Source of the DNA: Hymenobacter siberiensis
GTDB lineage: Bacteria > Bacteroidota > Bacteroidia > Cytophagales > Hymenobacteraceae
Direction of reading: 5' to 3'
DNA length: 64,000 nt
Assembly: GCF_018967865.2 (NCBI RefSeq)
Contig: NZ_JAHLZY020000001.1
Coordinates: 1,488,001 to 1,552,000, forward strand
The notes beneath the pieces are model-generated. The model saw only the letters and a program-made list of their open reading frames with translations, did no database searches and was not told the DNA's origin. Positions 21,070-29,892 of this stretch are shown in pieces; position 1 is the first letter of the stretch; every line of letters begins with the position of its first letter. A program made the translations under genes and the position numbers.

Positions 21070-22271
21070 TACTCTACCCTACTATTTTTAGTAATTGATT
21101 TTTAGCAAGTTGCCTCGTAATCCAGTTCAGTAGCGTTTCAACCAAGCGGGCCAATGGGTCCTCGGGCAGGGTCAGCGGGCGGGCGAGTTGGCGGAGCAGA
21201 TTGAGGCCGTGGCGGCTCAGGCTGGCGGCCCGGTAGCCGTGGTTTTTGCGGGCAATGGGCTGGCGGCCGCCGTGGGCGGCCGCGCCCACGCCCAGACAAA
21301 ACGCGTAGGCCAGGCTGACCAGGGCCACGAGCTTGCGCAGCTTTTGGAAACAGCGCAAGTGGGTGGCTTCCAGGTTAAAGCCCCGCCCTTTCAGATTTTG
21401 AAAGCATTGCTCAATCGTCCAGCGCTTGGCATAGAGTTGCTCGAGGTGGTTCAGACCGGCCGTGGCAAACAGGAAGACAAACGCGTCCGCCGCCACGGCC
21501 TTGACCCAGACCTGCCCCCAGACTCCGTCGACCTGCACGTGGGCGAAGCGGCGCACCTGCCCCGGCACCAGGCCCAGGTCGGCCACGGCCTGCCGCCGGC
21601 CGTCGGCGTGGGTCAGGCAGTGGTGCTTGGGCAGGCGCATGACAAAATTAAGCCCATTGTCTTTGAGCCACTTGAACCACGCATGGCCGACAAATTCCCG
21701 GTCGCCCACGACCAGGCCGATGCGGTCTTTGCCCAGCAAGGCCAGGCACTTTTCGAGCACCGCGATGCGGTCGGCGGCGTTGGAGTTGCCGCTGCGGTTG
21801 TCGAGCAGGTGCCAATAAAGGGGCACGTGGACCTCGCCCGTGCCGACGGTGACGAGCAGGATGTTCACTTGGCACTGGCCGAAGTCCCACTCCGTGCGGT
21901 CGAGGCATAAGCGCAGCTTGCCCTGCGCAGGCAACAAACTCAGTAAAATCCTGGCCACCAGTACGTAATTGAGGTCTACTTCGCGGAAAAAGTCCTGAAT
22001 GCGCGTTTCGTTCGAGGCGGGCTTGGCCGCGTCATTGAGGTGCTGGGCCACCTCGCCGAATTGCACGTTGCGGCTCTTTATCAGGCCAAGAATAAACTGG
22101 CCCACAAACTTTTGGCGGGACAAGTGGCCCACAAACGGGGCCTGCTGCAAAAGCGTCGTAATTTTAGCGGCGAAGTGTTGCTTCACGGGGCAGAACGGGT
22201 TTTTGGTGGTGTCGTAACCCCAAAGGTCGGGCTGCCCCGTTTTTGTACCTGAAAAATAGTAGGGTAGAGTA
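21070..22271 (-). mobile_element. IS4-family insertion sequence
   Basis: A 1202-bp element with a perfect 20-bp terminal inverted repeat (TACTCTACCCTACTATTTTT at 21070-21089, complement at 22252-22271). It is flanked by a 9-bp target duplication TTCCATGTC (21061-21069 and 22272-22280). The exact ends and intact transposase suggest recent insertion. Confidence 0.95.
21074..22186 (-). CDS. IS4-family transposase
   Basis: The DDE transposase domain shows LCLDRTEWDFG, VVGDREFVG and the IS4 signature Y-(2)-R-(3)-E-(6)-K in YAKRWTIEQCFQNLK. A GTG at 22186 (MKQHFAAKITTLLQQ) is a sensible start of about 370 residues. The frame is open further upstream to 22282, but that would begin with a TTG outside the element. 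The stop codon lies in the left inverted repeat. The gene points away from the metal-chaperone gene it displaced. Confidence 0.9.
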   Translation of the reverse strand: MKQHFAAKITTLLQQAPFVGHLSRQKFVGQFILGLIKSRNVQFGEVAQHLNDAAKPASNETRIQDFFREVDLNYVLVARILLSLLPAQGKLRLCLDRTEWDFGQCQVNILLVTVGTGEVHVPLYWHLLDNRSGNSNAADRIAVLEKCLALLGKDRIGLVVGDREFVGHAWFKWLKDNGLNFVMRLPKHHCLTHADGRRQAVADLGLVPGQVRRFAHVQVDGVWGQVWVKAVAADAFVFLFATAGLNHLEQLYAKRWTIEQCFQNLKGRGFNLEATHLRCFQKLRKLVALVSLAYAFCLGVGAAAHGGRQPIARKNHGYRAASLSRHGLNLLRQLARPLTLPEDPLARLVETLLNWITRQLAKNQLLKIVG

Positions 22272-22275
22272 TTCC

Positions 22276-22491
22276 ATGTCAACGCTTCGTTTCAAAACCA
22301 CCATCAACTGCGGCGGCTGCATCAAGGCCGTCACGCCCGGGCTCAACCAGGAAGTTGGGGCCAACAACTGGCAGGTTGATACCGCCAATGCCGATAAAAT
22401 CCTCACGGTCAATTCCCCTACGGCCATCGCCGCCCAGGTTGTGAAAGCCGTGCAGGACGCCGGATTCGAGATTCAGGCCCTGGTGGCCTAA
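22276..22491 (+). CDS. Heavy-metal-associated (HMA) domain metallochaperone
   Basis: A 71-residue ferredoxin-fold HMA protein, MSTLRFKTTINCGGCIKAV, with the metal-binding CxxC at Cys12 and Cys15 and the usual C-terminal AIAAQVVKAVQDAGFEIQAL. Relatives of CopZ/Atx1 type carry Cu(I) to P-type ATPases or regulators. Its ATG lies within the 9-bp target duplication of the IS4-type element, so the coding sequence is intact but everything upstream of TTCC has been replaced by the element's right end. Expression now depends on promoters in the IS. Confidence 0.9.
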   Translation: MSTLRFKTTINCGGCIKAVTPGLNQEVGANNWQVDTANADKILTVNSPTAIAAQVVKAVQDAGFEIQALVA

Positions 22492-22507
22492 TCCTTTCAT
22501 AATCAGT

Positions 22508-22542
22508 AAAAAAGGCGGCTCCGTAGTGGAGCCGCCTTTTTT
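22508..22542 (+). terminator. Terminator of the metallochaperone gene
   Basis: Stem GGCGGCTCC/GGAGCCGCC around a GTAGT loop, flanked by A-run and T6; usable from both sides. Confidence 0.85.
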
Positions 22543-22562
22543 GCCTTTTGACCTTGCCAAAG

Positions 22563-23648
22563 CTACTGCACCACCACTTTTCGGCTGGTGAGCTGGTCGC
22601 CGATTTGCAGCCGGACCAGGTAGGTCCCGGCGGGCAGGCTGCCGAGGGCAAACTGCTGGTTGCCGGCCTGCTCGGCATCGGCCAGGGCGCGCACGCGCTG
22701 GCCCAGGGCGTTGTACACGGCCAGCGCCACGGGCTGGCGGCCGGCCGGCACGGTGTAGGCAATGGTGGACGTGGCCGAAGTGGGGTACACCTGGAAATGG
22801 AGGCTGCTGGCCACGGCGTTGCGGCTGGCCAGCCCGCCCGCGCCCAGCGAGAACGCCACCGACTGCGTGCCGGGGATGGTGGTGAAGTTCGGGTCGGCGC
22901 CAAGGGTGGTGGTGCGGCCGGTGATTTGTGGGATTACATCGGAGAAGAAGATGCCGTCGCCGTCGGTGTAGGCGGCAAATAGGTCGAGGCGGCTGCCGGC
23001 GGTGAGCAGGGGCGTGCCCAGGGCCGCGAGCGGAATCTCAATCTCAAACCCCGCATTGCCGGTGTTGGCCGTGAGGCTGGCCGTGTTCAGGTAGGCAAAT
23101 CGGGTGCCGGGCAACACGGTTGCCGAGGAGGTAACCACGGTACCGTTCTTGTTGCCCGAGCCGGTGTACGTATCGGTGCCGGCCGTGGGTGCCCCGGTAC
23201 CGGTGATGTACGAGGCGTTGCTGAAATAGACATCGGTAGCGCCGGGCCCAGCCGACACGCGGAAGCCGTAGTCCGTCTGCATATCCAACGTGGGCCGGTG
23301 CTTCAGGGGCGATTGGTTATCGGCCCCGCCCAGCTGCACCCCCGCCGGAGCACCGCTGCGTAGCGGCGTGTTCAGGTACACTACGAGGGCGCGGTAGCTG
23401 CCCGAAGTGGCTGCTTCGGCCGAGCCGGCCACCAGAATATTCAGCGTGGTGGCGGTGTAGCCCATGTACAGGGCTTTCAGGCCCCGGTCGGCGAGATGAT
23501 TGCCGATTTAGCTGCCGGCCAGCTGGTATTTGCCAGCTCCAGTGCCAATTTCCGCAGCCGTAGCCTGGCCATCGAGGGTGAACTGCGCGTGGGCAGTGAG
23601 CGAGGCGACTGTGAGGGCGCCCATCGCTGCAAGCGTAAAGATTTTCAT
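22563..23648 (-). pseudogene. Secreted T9SS-sorted protein with in-frame stop
   Basis: The frame starts at 23648 with a signal peptide (MKIFTLAAMGALTVASLTAH followed by AQ) and the mature start FTLDGQATAAEIGTGAGKYQ. A TAA at 23508-23510 (codon 47) follows LAGS, after which the same frame continues IGNHLADRGLKALYMGYTAT to 22563. The rest is a beta-rich domain of unknown function and a T9SS type A sorting domain (VYPTSATSTIAYTVPAGRQP ... YLVRLQIGDQLTSRKVVVQ). Removing the single stop restores about 361 residues. Translation from the internal ATG at 23465 would lack a signal peptide, so the gene is probably non-functional unless the stop is a sequencing error. Confidence 0.75.
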
Positions 23649-23714
23649 GATGGTGGGTTTTTAAAAGTGGGTTTGAGGATGAAAATGATGGAAAGCGGTG
23701 GGCGTGACAGGCGG

Positions 23715-25460
23715 CTACAGCTGCACGTATTGTCGCATCGTAACCTGGTCGCCATGCATTATTTTCAGGAGGTAAGTGCCGGGCGCAATTCCGGTTTCGT
23801 GGGTCGAAAGCTGATGCGCGCCCCGCGTGAGGTGCTGGGCCGGCGTGAGGGTGCGCACCAGCTGCCCCGTGAGGGTGTAGAGCGTGAGCTGCACGGTCTC
23901 GTCGCGGTCGAGCACCAGGGCTACGGTGCGGGCCCCTGGGGCCGGGTTCGGAAATACTTGGGCCGTGAAGCCTGCCCCGGAAGCACCAGGCAAAGAAGAG
24001 GTTACGGATGAAGATACGAATTCTACGTCATCAATGCCAGCCGTTTCGCCGGCGTGGGCATCGGAGCGCAGCCCGATTTCGCACTGCCCGTTGCTCACCA
24101 CAATGCCGCTCACCAGCACCTGCGTCCAGGTGCTGGTGGTGGGCAGGGTGGTAGCCAGCTCGGTGCCGCCGAAGCCGTTGGCGTAGAGCTGGCACTGGGC
24201 CTGGCCGCCGCTGCTCTGGGCCCAGGCGCGCAGGGTGTAGGTGCCGTTGGGTACGTTGGCGAGCAGCTGGTAGGTGCGCACCTGGTAGGCGGTGGCTTTT
24301 TGGTGGGCCAGCTGGTAGGTGCTGGCGTAGCCGTAGTTCTGCGTCAGGTCGGCGTCGGCATCGGCGGTAGTGGCGGTGCTCCAGCCCAGCGGCGTTTGGG
24401 TGGCAGCGGTGTACTCCAAGCCCGGGTTGTAGACCAGGCCGGGGCTAGGCGGGTTGTTCAGAAAGGCATTGATGGCCCCGGTGGGCTGGCCGTTGCTGTT
24501 CCAGATGCTTAGGCCGTAGCTCATCCAGTTATACGCCTGGGGCTCCCAGTAGAGCACGCCCAAGCTCTTGTTGTTGGGCACGGCGCGGGTTTTGGCCATC
24601 AGGTCGAGCAGCATTTGCTGTGCGGGAATGGGCACGTTGGCGGGCATGCCGGTTTCTACCACCATCACTTCCTTGCCGGGGTAGCGGCTTACCATGTCAT
24701 TCATATTGGTGAGGCACTGCGCCGTGAGCGTGGGCCAGTTGGCGGCCGTGGGGTAGAGCGACATGCCAATGACATCGTACCGGGCATTGTTATTCCGCAG
24801 CCCATCGAACAGGTAGCGAAACAGGCTGTTATTGAAGCCGTTGGAAATATGCACGATAACCTTGCTGGTGGGGTTCACGGCCTTCACGGCCGCGTAGCCC
24901 CGGTCGACGAGGCTGGCGAAGTTGGCCATGTTGGTCGAGGCGCGGCCTTCGGGCCAGAGCATCCCGTCGTTGGTTTCGTTGCCCACCTGCACCCATTCGG
25001 GCACGATGTTGTTAGTCTTCAGCGAGTCGAGAATGCTGTAGGTGTGGTTATACACGTCGGTTTGCAGCTGGGCCAGGGTGTGGCCCACCCAGGCGGCGGG
25101 CTTGGTCTGCTGGCCGGGGTCGGCCCAGGAGTCGCTGTAGTGAAAGTCAATGAGGAGCCTGAAACCCAGGTTGTGCGCTCGGATGGCCTTGGCGATGACG
25201 TCGTTTTTGCCGTTCCAGCCGCCGGCCGGGTTCACCCACACCCGCAGCCGGATGGTGTTCATGTTGTGGTCGTGCAGCAGCTGAAACAGGTCCTGCTGCG
25301 TGCCGGCCTCGTTGTAGAAGCGGTAGTTGGCGGCCTCCATCTGGCTCACCCAGCTCACATCGGCCCCTTTGGCAAAAGCAGCGGGGGTTTGGCCGGCCGC
25401 GTGGCGCGGCAGCTCGGTAAGGGCCCCCATTATCAGCAACAAAAGTAGGCTTCTCATCAT
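23715..25460 (-). CDS. GH53 arabinogalactan endo-beta-1,4-galactanase, T9SS-sorted
   Basis: A 581-residue secreted enzyme. The signal peptide is followed by a GH53 catalytic domain (about 30-335) with FAKGADVSWVSQME, NTIRLRVWVNPAGG and LLIDFHYSDSWADPGQQTKP. The acid/base is Glu162 in QVGNETNDG and the nucleophile Glu269 in MVVETGMP. Residues about 350-480 look like a carbohydrate-binding jelly roll. The C-terminal 75 residues are a T9SS sorting domain (VFPNPAPGARTVALVL ... GTYLLKIMHGDQVTMRQYV). GH53 cuts beta-1,4-galactan side chains of pectin. The glycosidase upstream and the galactose genes nearby support this role. Confidence 0.92.
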   Translation of the reverse strand: MMRSLLLLLIMGALTELPRHAAGQTPAAFAKGADVSWVSQMEAANYRFYNEAGTQQDLFQLLHDHNMNTIRLRVWVNPAGGWNGKNDVIAKAIRAHNLGFRLLIDFHYSDSWADPGQQTKPAAWVGHTLAQLQTDVYNHTYSILDSLKTNNIVPEWVQVGNETNDGMLWPEGRASTNMANFASLVDRGYAAVKAVNPTSKVIVHISNGFNNSLFRYLFDGLRNNNARYDVIGMSLYPTAANWPTLTAQCLTNMNDMVSRYPGKEVMVVETGMPANVPIPAQQMLLDLMAKTRAVPNNKSLGVLYWEPQAYNWMSYGLSIWNSNGQPTGAINAFLNNPPSPGLVYNPGLEYTAATQTPLGWSTATTADADADLTQNYGYASTYQLAHQKATAYQVRTYQLLANVPNGTYTLRAWAQSSGGQAQCQLYANGFGGTELATTLPTTSTWTQVLVSGIVVSNGQCEIGLRSDAHAGETAGIDDVEFVSSSVTSSLPGASGAGFTAQVFPNPAPGARTVALVLDRDETVQLTLYTLTGQLVRTLTPAQHLTRGAHQLSTHETGIAPGTYLLKIMHGDQVTMRQYVQL

Positions 25461-25550
25461 AGCGGTGGGGATGGTTGGCGAGCTAATTAGCTAACGTAGA
25501 GGGTTTTATGTAATCATTGAGAAAAGTATTCGTTCAGTCTGACAGAACCG

Positions 25551-28139
25551 CTATTGCAGCGAAATCGACTCTATATCCACATTCGCCGGGCTGCCGGTAA
25601 CGTTGGCCGCATCCCAGGTCAAATGCAGCACTTCGGCCTCCGCAATTTTCAGGCTGCCCGCGCCGGGAGCTTGGTAGTGCAGCGGCAGAAAGCCGGGGTA
25701 GGGCCGGGGCATCAGCAGCAGCGCCGCCGGCCGGAAGGCACTGAGCGGCAGCCGGATTTCCCGCACCTCCGTGCTCAGCGCCAGCGGCGCGGCGTAGGCC
25801 ACGGCATCTTTCGTGGTCAGGGTGAGGCTTACGCTGGTATTGGGCTGGCTGCTGCGGGCCCGCACGACGACAGTCGTAAAATCCGCTAAATCGGTGGTGC
25901 GGCCAGCCAGCTTATCGCCGAAAAATGCCCGCAGACTAGCGGCCGGGCCGGTAGTAACGGGCTGGTTAGGCCGGGGCGGGCCTTGCACAAGGCGCAGGGC
26001 GAGGGTGCCGTTGGGCAGCGTCACGTAGTCGGTCCAACTCATCGGAGCCAGCCCATGGGCCTCAATGCGCTCTTGGTCGCGGCTGGCCTGGAAGAGCGGC
26101 AGCGGCGCGCCAGCCGCCACAATGGGTACTTCGTAGTGCTCATTATGGGCAAAGTCCCAGTCGCGCGGCTGGCCATTAAAGCCGCCGGGAAACGTAAGCG
26201 CCTGCGCACCTTTTTTCACCACCAGCCAGTAGCGGAGCTGGCCGGGATAGAGCAGCTCGGCGGGCACGGTGGCCTCTAAATTGGCGTAGCTCCGGGTGGT
26301 CATGGGTAGGGTGCGCGTGGGGCCATAGTAGTGCTGCGCCACCAGAAACACGCTGTCGGTGGGCACGAGGCCGCTGATGGTAGCGCTGATGCGCAGGGGC
26401 TGGCCCGCCGTGGCCTGGGCCGGCGCGGTGTGCCGCACCTGCGGACCCAGCTCGGTAGGTTTCGGGGCCACAAACTCGCCCAGCTTGATGTGATTGAAGG
26501 CTGTTTGGGCCGTGAAGGCGGCCGTGGATTTGCCGGACGCGGCCAGCAGGTACACACCGGGGCGCACGGTGGCGCAGCCCTCGGCGGCTTGGGTCTGGAT
26601 GGCGTTGCCCTCGTTCAGGCCTTTTATAGTGAAGCTGCGGCCGAGGTCACTCAGCGACACTTGCAGCGGCTGGTCGTTCCACGAAATCTGCGTTACTGGC
26701 TTGCTCAGTGAGGCTTTCTCGAATGGGTCGCGGATGGCCACGGCATCGGGCATTACCTCCAGCCGCCACACGCCGGGGGCCAGCTTATCCAGAAAATACG
26801 CGCCGGTGCCGCCGTAGCGCACCACCGGCGACGAGCCCACGCCCGCCAGGTGCTGCAACCGGGCCGGCTGCCGGAGCGCGGTGCCGGTGTTGGCAGTGTA
26901 GTAGAATTCTTCGGGCGAGTTCAGCTCGCTCAACCCCAGCCGGTAGCTGACGTGAAAGTTGCCAAAAACCGAGTCTTGCGGGTAGCGCCCGAACGATTGC
27001 CCGCGCCCCACGCTCCGAAACGCCTTGCCCGCGATGAGCAGGCTCAGCGCCTTGGCCGGCGTGTAGGCCAGGTTCAGGTAATGGGTTTGGTACTCGGTGT
27101 TGGCGTAAGCAATGGCCATGGGGTCGTAGGCAAACTGCGTGGCCCACTGAAAACCGGCCTCGCGGAAGCTGCGGGCCATTGCCGGGTACATCACCGGCTG
27201 AATAATATCAGCCGACTCGAACTCGTACACCATCTTCGTCTTGCTCCGAAAGCGCGCGTCTGTGCGGTACGGAATGGGGTACTGGTCCACGTAGGGCAGG
27301 AAGTTGCCGTGCAGCGTGTGGTTGCTCACCAGGCCCTGCGGGTACCATTGGTAAGTCAGGCCATCAACTTTGGCGTTGAGGATGGCCTGGTACACATCGG
27401 GGTTTTCCGAGATGTTGTAGAACACCGGCTTGCGGCAGCCCGTGGCCCGAATGGCAGCGGCCATGCGGTCGGCAAAAATGGTTACCTGGGCTTCGGGCTT
27501 ATGGTAGCGCGGCTCGTTGCACACCTCAAAGGCCAGAATATCCGGGTCTTCGCGGTTGAGGTTTTTGGTATAGGGGTTGCGGTGGTTGAGAAACTGCTTG
27601 AGGTACCGCTCCTGAGCCGCGATGGCGCGCGGATTGGTGTAGGCTTCGCCCTTGGAATAGATGCTGGAAAAGCCAGTGCCCGAGTCCTTTTCGGGGTAGC
27701 CATTATTCCAGTAGGCAATGGGTGTAAGGATGAGTTTGATGCCGCGCTGCTTCAGCTCATTCACCAAGAAATCGAATAAGTGCAGGTGCTCATTTTCTAG
27801 CAGATTTCCGGTCGTATCGGTAATTTCCACATCCCAGACGTGCACCCGAAATGCATCGACACCCAGCCGGGCCAGGTGGTACACATCCTGCCGGATGGCC
27901 TGCTCCACGTTCACGCCCAGCTTCTGGTGGGCCCGGTAGGAGTAGGCGAAGGGCGCGGTGTAGTTCACCCCGAACAGGGCTACTTCCTGCCGGGTTTTCT
28001 GCCAGCGCAGCACGCCCTTGCTGTCCACAAAAACATCGCCCGAAGGCAATTTAGCCGCCTTTTGAGCCGTGGCTGCCGGAGCGCTAAGCACCTGAAGAAA
28101 GCCGCCGAGCAGCAGCAAAAACGAAAGGCGGAGAGGCAT
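25551..28139 (-). CDS. Large secreted GH-A clan glycosidase (possible GH147)
   Basis: An 862-residue protein with a signal peptide (MPLRLSFLLLLGGFLQVLSA). The TIM-barrel half has GVNYTAPFAYSYRAHQKLGV, DAFRVHVWDVEITD, the acid/base Glu209 in LAFEVCNEPRY and the probable nucleophile Glu306 in MVYEFESAD. Several beta-sandwich domains follow, with no T9SS domain. Close relatives are often labelled only as membrane or secreted protein. Its length, GH-A motifs and place beside a GH53 suggest a galactan-acting beta-galactosidase such as GH147; this is inference. ATG 28139 is chosen over a TTG further upstream because of the signal peptide. It lies upstream of the GH53 gene on the same strand, 90 bases away. 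Confidence 0.7.
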   Translation of the reverse strand: MPLRLSFLLLLGGFLQVLSAPAATAQKAAKLPSGDVFVDSKGVLRWQKTRQEVALFGVNYTAPFAYSYRAHQKLGVNVEQAIRQDVYHLARLGVDAFRVHVWDVEITDTTGNLLENEHLHLFDFLVNELKQRGIKLILTPIAYWNNGYPEKDSGTGFSSIYSKGEAYTNPRAIAAQERYLKQFLNHRNPYTKNLNREDPDILAFEVCNEPRYHKPEAQVTIFADRMAAAIRATGCRKPVFYNISENPDVYQAILNAKVDGLTYQWYPQGLVSNHTLHGNFLPYVDQYPIPYRTDARFRSKTKMVYEFESADIIQPVMYPAMARSFREAGFQWATQFAYDPMAIAYANTEYQTHYLNLAYTPAKALSLLIAGKAFRSVGRGQSFGRYPQDSVFGNFHVSYRLGLSELNSPEEFYYTANTGTALRQPARLQHLAGVGSSPVVRYGGTGAYFLDKLAPGVWRLEVMPDAVAIRDPFEKASLSKPVTQISWNDQPLQVSLSDLGRSFTIKGLNEGNAIQTQAAEGCATVRPGVYLLAASGKSTAAFTAQTAFNHIKLGEFVAPKPTELGPQVRHTAPAQATAGQPLRISATISGLVPTDSVFLVAQHYYGPTRTLPMTTRSYANLEATVPAELLYPGQLRYWLVVKKGAQALTFPGGFNGQPRDWDFAHNEHYEVPIVAAGAPLPLFQASRDQERIEAHGLAPMSWTDYVTLPNGTLALRLVQGPPRPNQPVTTGPAASLRAFFGDKLAGRTTDLADFTTVVVRARSSQPNTSVSLTLTTKDAVAYAAPLALSTEVREIRLPLSAFRPAALLLMPRPYPGFLPLHYQAPGAGSLKIAEAEVLHLTWDAANVTGSPANVDIESISLQ

Positions 28140-28292
28140 ACGCAAAGGGAAATGTCGAAAAACAGACAAGCGAAAAACGTCGGAGAAACGAAGCTGCGCC
28201 AACTGGGCAGCCGGCCCGATGTTGAACCGAAGGTTATAAAAACGGTTCGCCGTAACAGCCAGTACACTGCGCAGGAAGGACCGGATACTTTA

Positions 28293-28306
28293 CACAAACG
28301 ATTGTG
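28293..28306. promoter_or_regulatory. Candidate LacI-family operator
   Basis: CACAAACGATTGTG is a near-perfect palindrome with a central CG, the usual form of LacI-family operators. It sits in the divergent region between the secreted glycosidase gene and galK, 131 bases before galK. A LacI-type gene is found at 31152. Confidence 0.5.
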
Positions 28307-28436
28307 CAAATGTACGCGCCAAGCTGTACTTTTCGGCTCGCAAAGGCGTCTGGCTGTCCACTTGGTCCGCCGTTGCGTAATTCCATAGCCTCGTTTGCAT
28401 TCGGTTTTTGTCTGGTCTTTTTCCCACCGATTTTCC

Positions 28437-29603
28437 ATGCCTACTCCACTCATTCAGGCCGTTCAGGCCGATTTTCAACAACGCTTTGGCTACGCGCCGC
28501 TGCTGGTGCGCGCCCCCGGCCGCGTCAACCTCATCGGCGAGCATACCGACTACAACGCCGGCTTCGTGCTGCCCGCCGCCGTGGACAAGGAAATGAGCTT
28601 CGCCGTGGGCTTGAATGGGACCGAGAAAATCCGCCTAGTGGCCTATGATTTGGGCGAGGATTTTGAGCTGGCCAAAGCCGTCGAAATCAGCTCCAGCGCT
28701 ACGCATTGGGCCAATTACCTGCTGGGCGTGGCGGCCCAGTTCCAGCTGCGCGGCCACGCCGTGCCGGGCTTCGACTGCGTGTTTGCCGGCACCGTACCCA
28801 TGGGTGCGGGCATGTCGTCGTCGGCCGCCGTGGAGTGCGGGCTGGCCTTCGCGCTCAATCATTTCCTGGGTACCAACCTCGATAAAATGGAGCTGGCCCG
28901 CATTGCGCAGCTGGCCGAGCATACCTACGCCGGTGTGCAGTGCGGCATCATGGACCAGTTTGCCAGCCTGTTTGGGCGGCCCGGCCATGTCGTGCGCCTC
29001 GACTGCCGCTCGCTTGACTACGAACATTTCCCCTTCGATACCACGGCCTGCCGCATCGTGCTCTGCAACTCGGGCGTGAAGCACAGCCTGGCCAGCACCG
29101 CCTACAATACCCGCCGCCAGGAGTGCGAGCGCGGCGTGGCGGTGCTTCAGCAGCATTACCCCCACATCGCAGCCTTGCGCGATGCCACGCTGGCCCAGCT
29201 CGATGCCCACCGCGACGAGCTGGGCCCCACGGTGTTCCGCCGCTGCGCCTACGTGGTGCGGGAAAACACTCGCGTAGTAGAAGCCTGCCGCCACCTCGAA
29301 GCCGGCGACCTGGCCGCCTTTGGCCAGGAGATGTACGCCAGCCACGCCGGCCTGCGCGACGACTACGAGGTAAGCTGCGAGGAGCTTGACGTGCTGGTAG
29401 AGGCAGCCCGGAAAGCGCCCGGCGTGTTCGGCTCGCGCATGATGGGCGGCGGTTTTGGCGGCTGCACCATCAACCTGGTTGCGCCCGATAAGGTGGCGGC
29501 GTTTATTGCCAGCGTGAGCGCGGCGTACCGGGAAAAATTCGGGATGACGTTGGAAACCTGCCAGACTACGATTGTGGGTGGAGTAGGGGCGGTGGCGGTG
29601 TAG
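28437..29603 (+). CDS. galK: Galactokinase
   Basis: A 388-residue GHMP kinase with the galactokinase signature RAPGRVNLIGEHTDYNAGFV near residues 23-42. The ATP-binding loop is VPMGAGMSSSAAVE and the C-terminal motif SRMMGGGFGGCTINL. It phosphorylates galactose at C1 in the Leloir pathway. The ATG at 28437 fits the family start (MPTPLIQAVQADFQQRFG). It is divergent from the secreted glycosidase and followed by galT after 289 bases of repeat sequence. A LacI-like palindrome in its promoter region suggests sugar-responsive control. Confidence 0.95.
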   Translation: MPTPLIQAVQADFQQRFGYAPLLVRAPGRVNLIGEHTDYNAGFVLPAAVDKEMSFAVGLNGTEKIRLVAYDLGEDFELAKAVEISSSATHWANYLLGVAAQFQLRGHAVPGFDCVFAGTVPMGAGMSSSAAVECGLAFALNHFLGTNLDKMELARIAQLAEHTYAGVQCGIMDQFASLFGRPGHVVRLDCRSLDYEHFPFDTTACRIVLCNSGVKHSLASTAYNTRRQECERGVAVLQQHYPHIAALRDATLAQLDAHRDELGPTVFRRCAYVVRENTRVVEACRHLEAGDLAAFGQEMYASHAGLRDDYEVSCEELDVLVEAARKAPGVFGSRMMGGGFGGCTINLVAPDKVAAFIASVSAAYREKFGMTLETCQTTIVGGVGAVAV

Positions 29604-29604
29604 T

Positions 29605-29718
29605 GACGCAACATTTTGCGTCTCGTCGTTGAACGACCCGCGTTGAACGGCCGGAGCCGTGCCGTTCGCACAAACAACTAAATAACATCAGCAACGACGA
29701 GACGCAAAATATTGCGTC
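29605..29718. repeat. Palindromic intergenic repeat after galK
   Basis: The left arm at 29605-29631 (begins GACGCAACATTTTGCGTCTC) pairs with 29692-29718. Each arm also contains its own small hairpin (GACGCAA/TTGCGTC). Confidence 0.75.
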
Positions 29719-29746
29719 TCTACACCGTTCTAAAAATACTTGTTAA

Positions 29747-29891
29747 GAAGCTGTTTAGAAAGTCCCCGAACGGTCATGCAGCGCGCAGCATCTTGCTCGC
29801 ATCGTCAGGCCCGTTCAACGATGCGAGTAAGATGCTTCGCTGCGCGCTGCATGACCGTTTGAGTACCTTTTGTGACTTTCTAAACAACTCC
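29747..29891. mobile_element. MITE-like unit with IS5-type ends around a palindrome
   Basis: The left end GAAGCTGTTTAGAAAGTC (29747-29764) is identical to the left end of the IS5-type element at 41696. The right end (29874-29891) is its complement with two mismatches. Between them lies a palindrome (arms 29769-29804 and 29819-29859) of the dispersed ATGCAGCGCGCAGC family. No coding sequence is present. It separates galK from galT, with the right end touching the galT start. Confidence 0.6.
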
Positions 29892-29892
29892 T

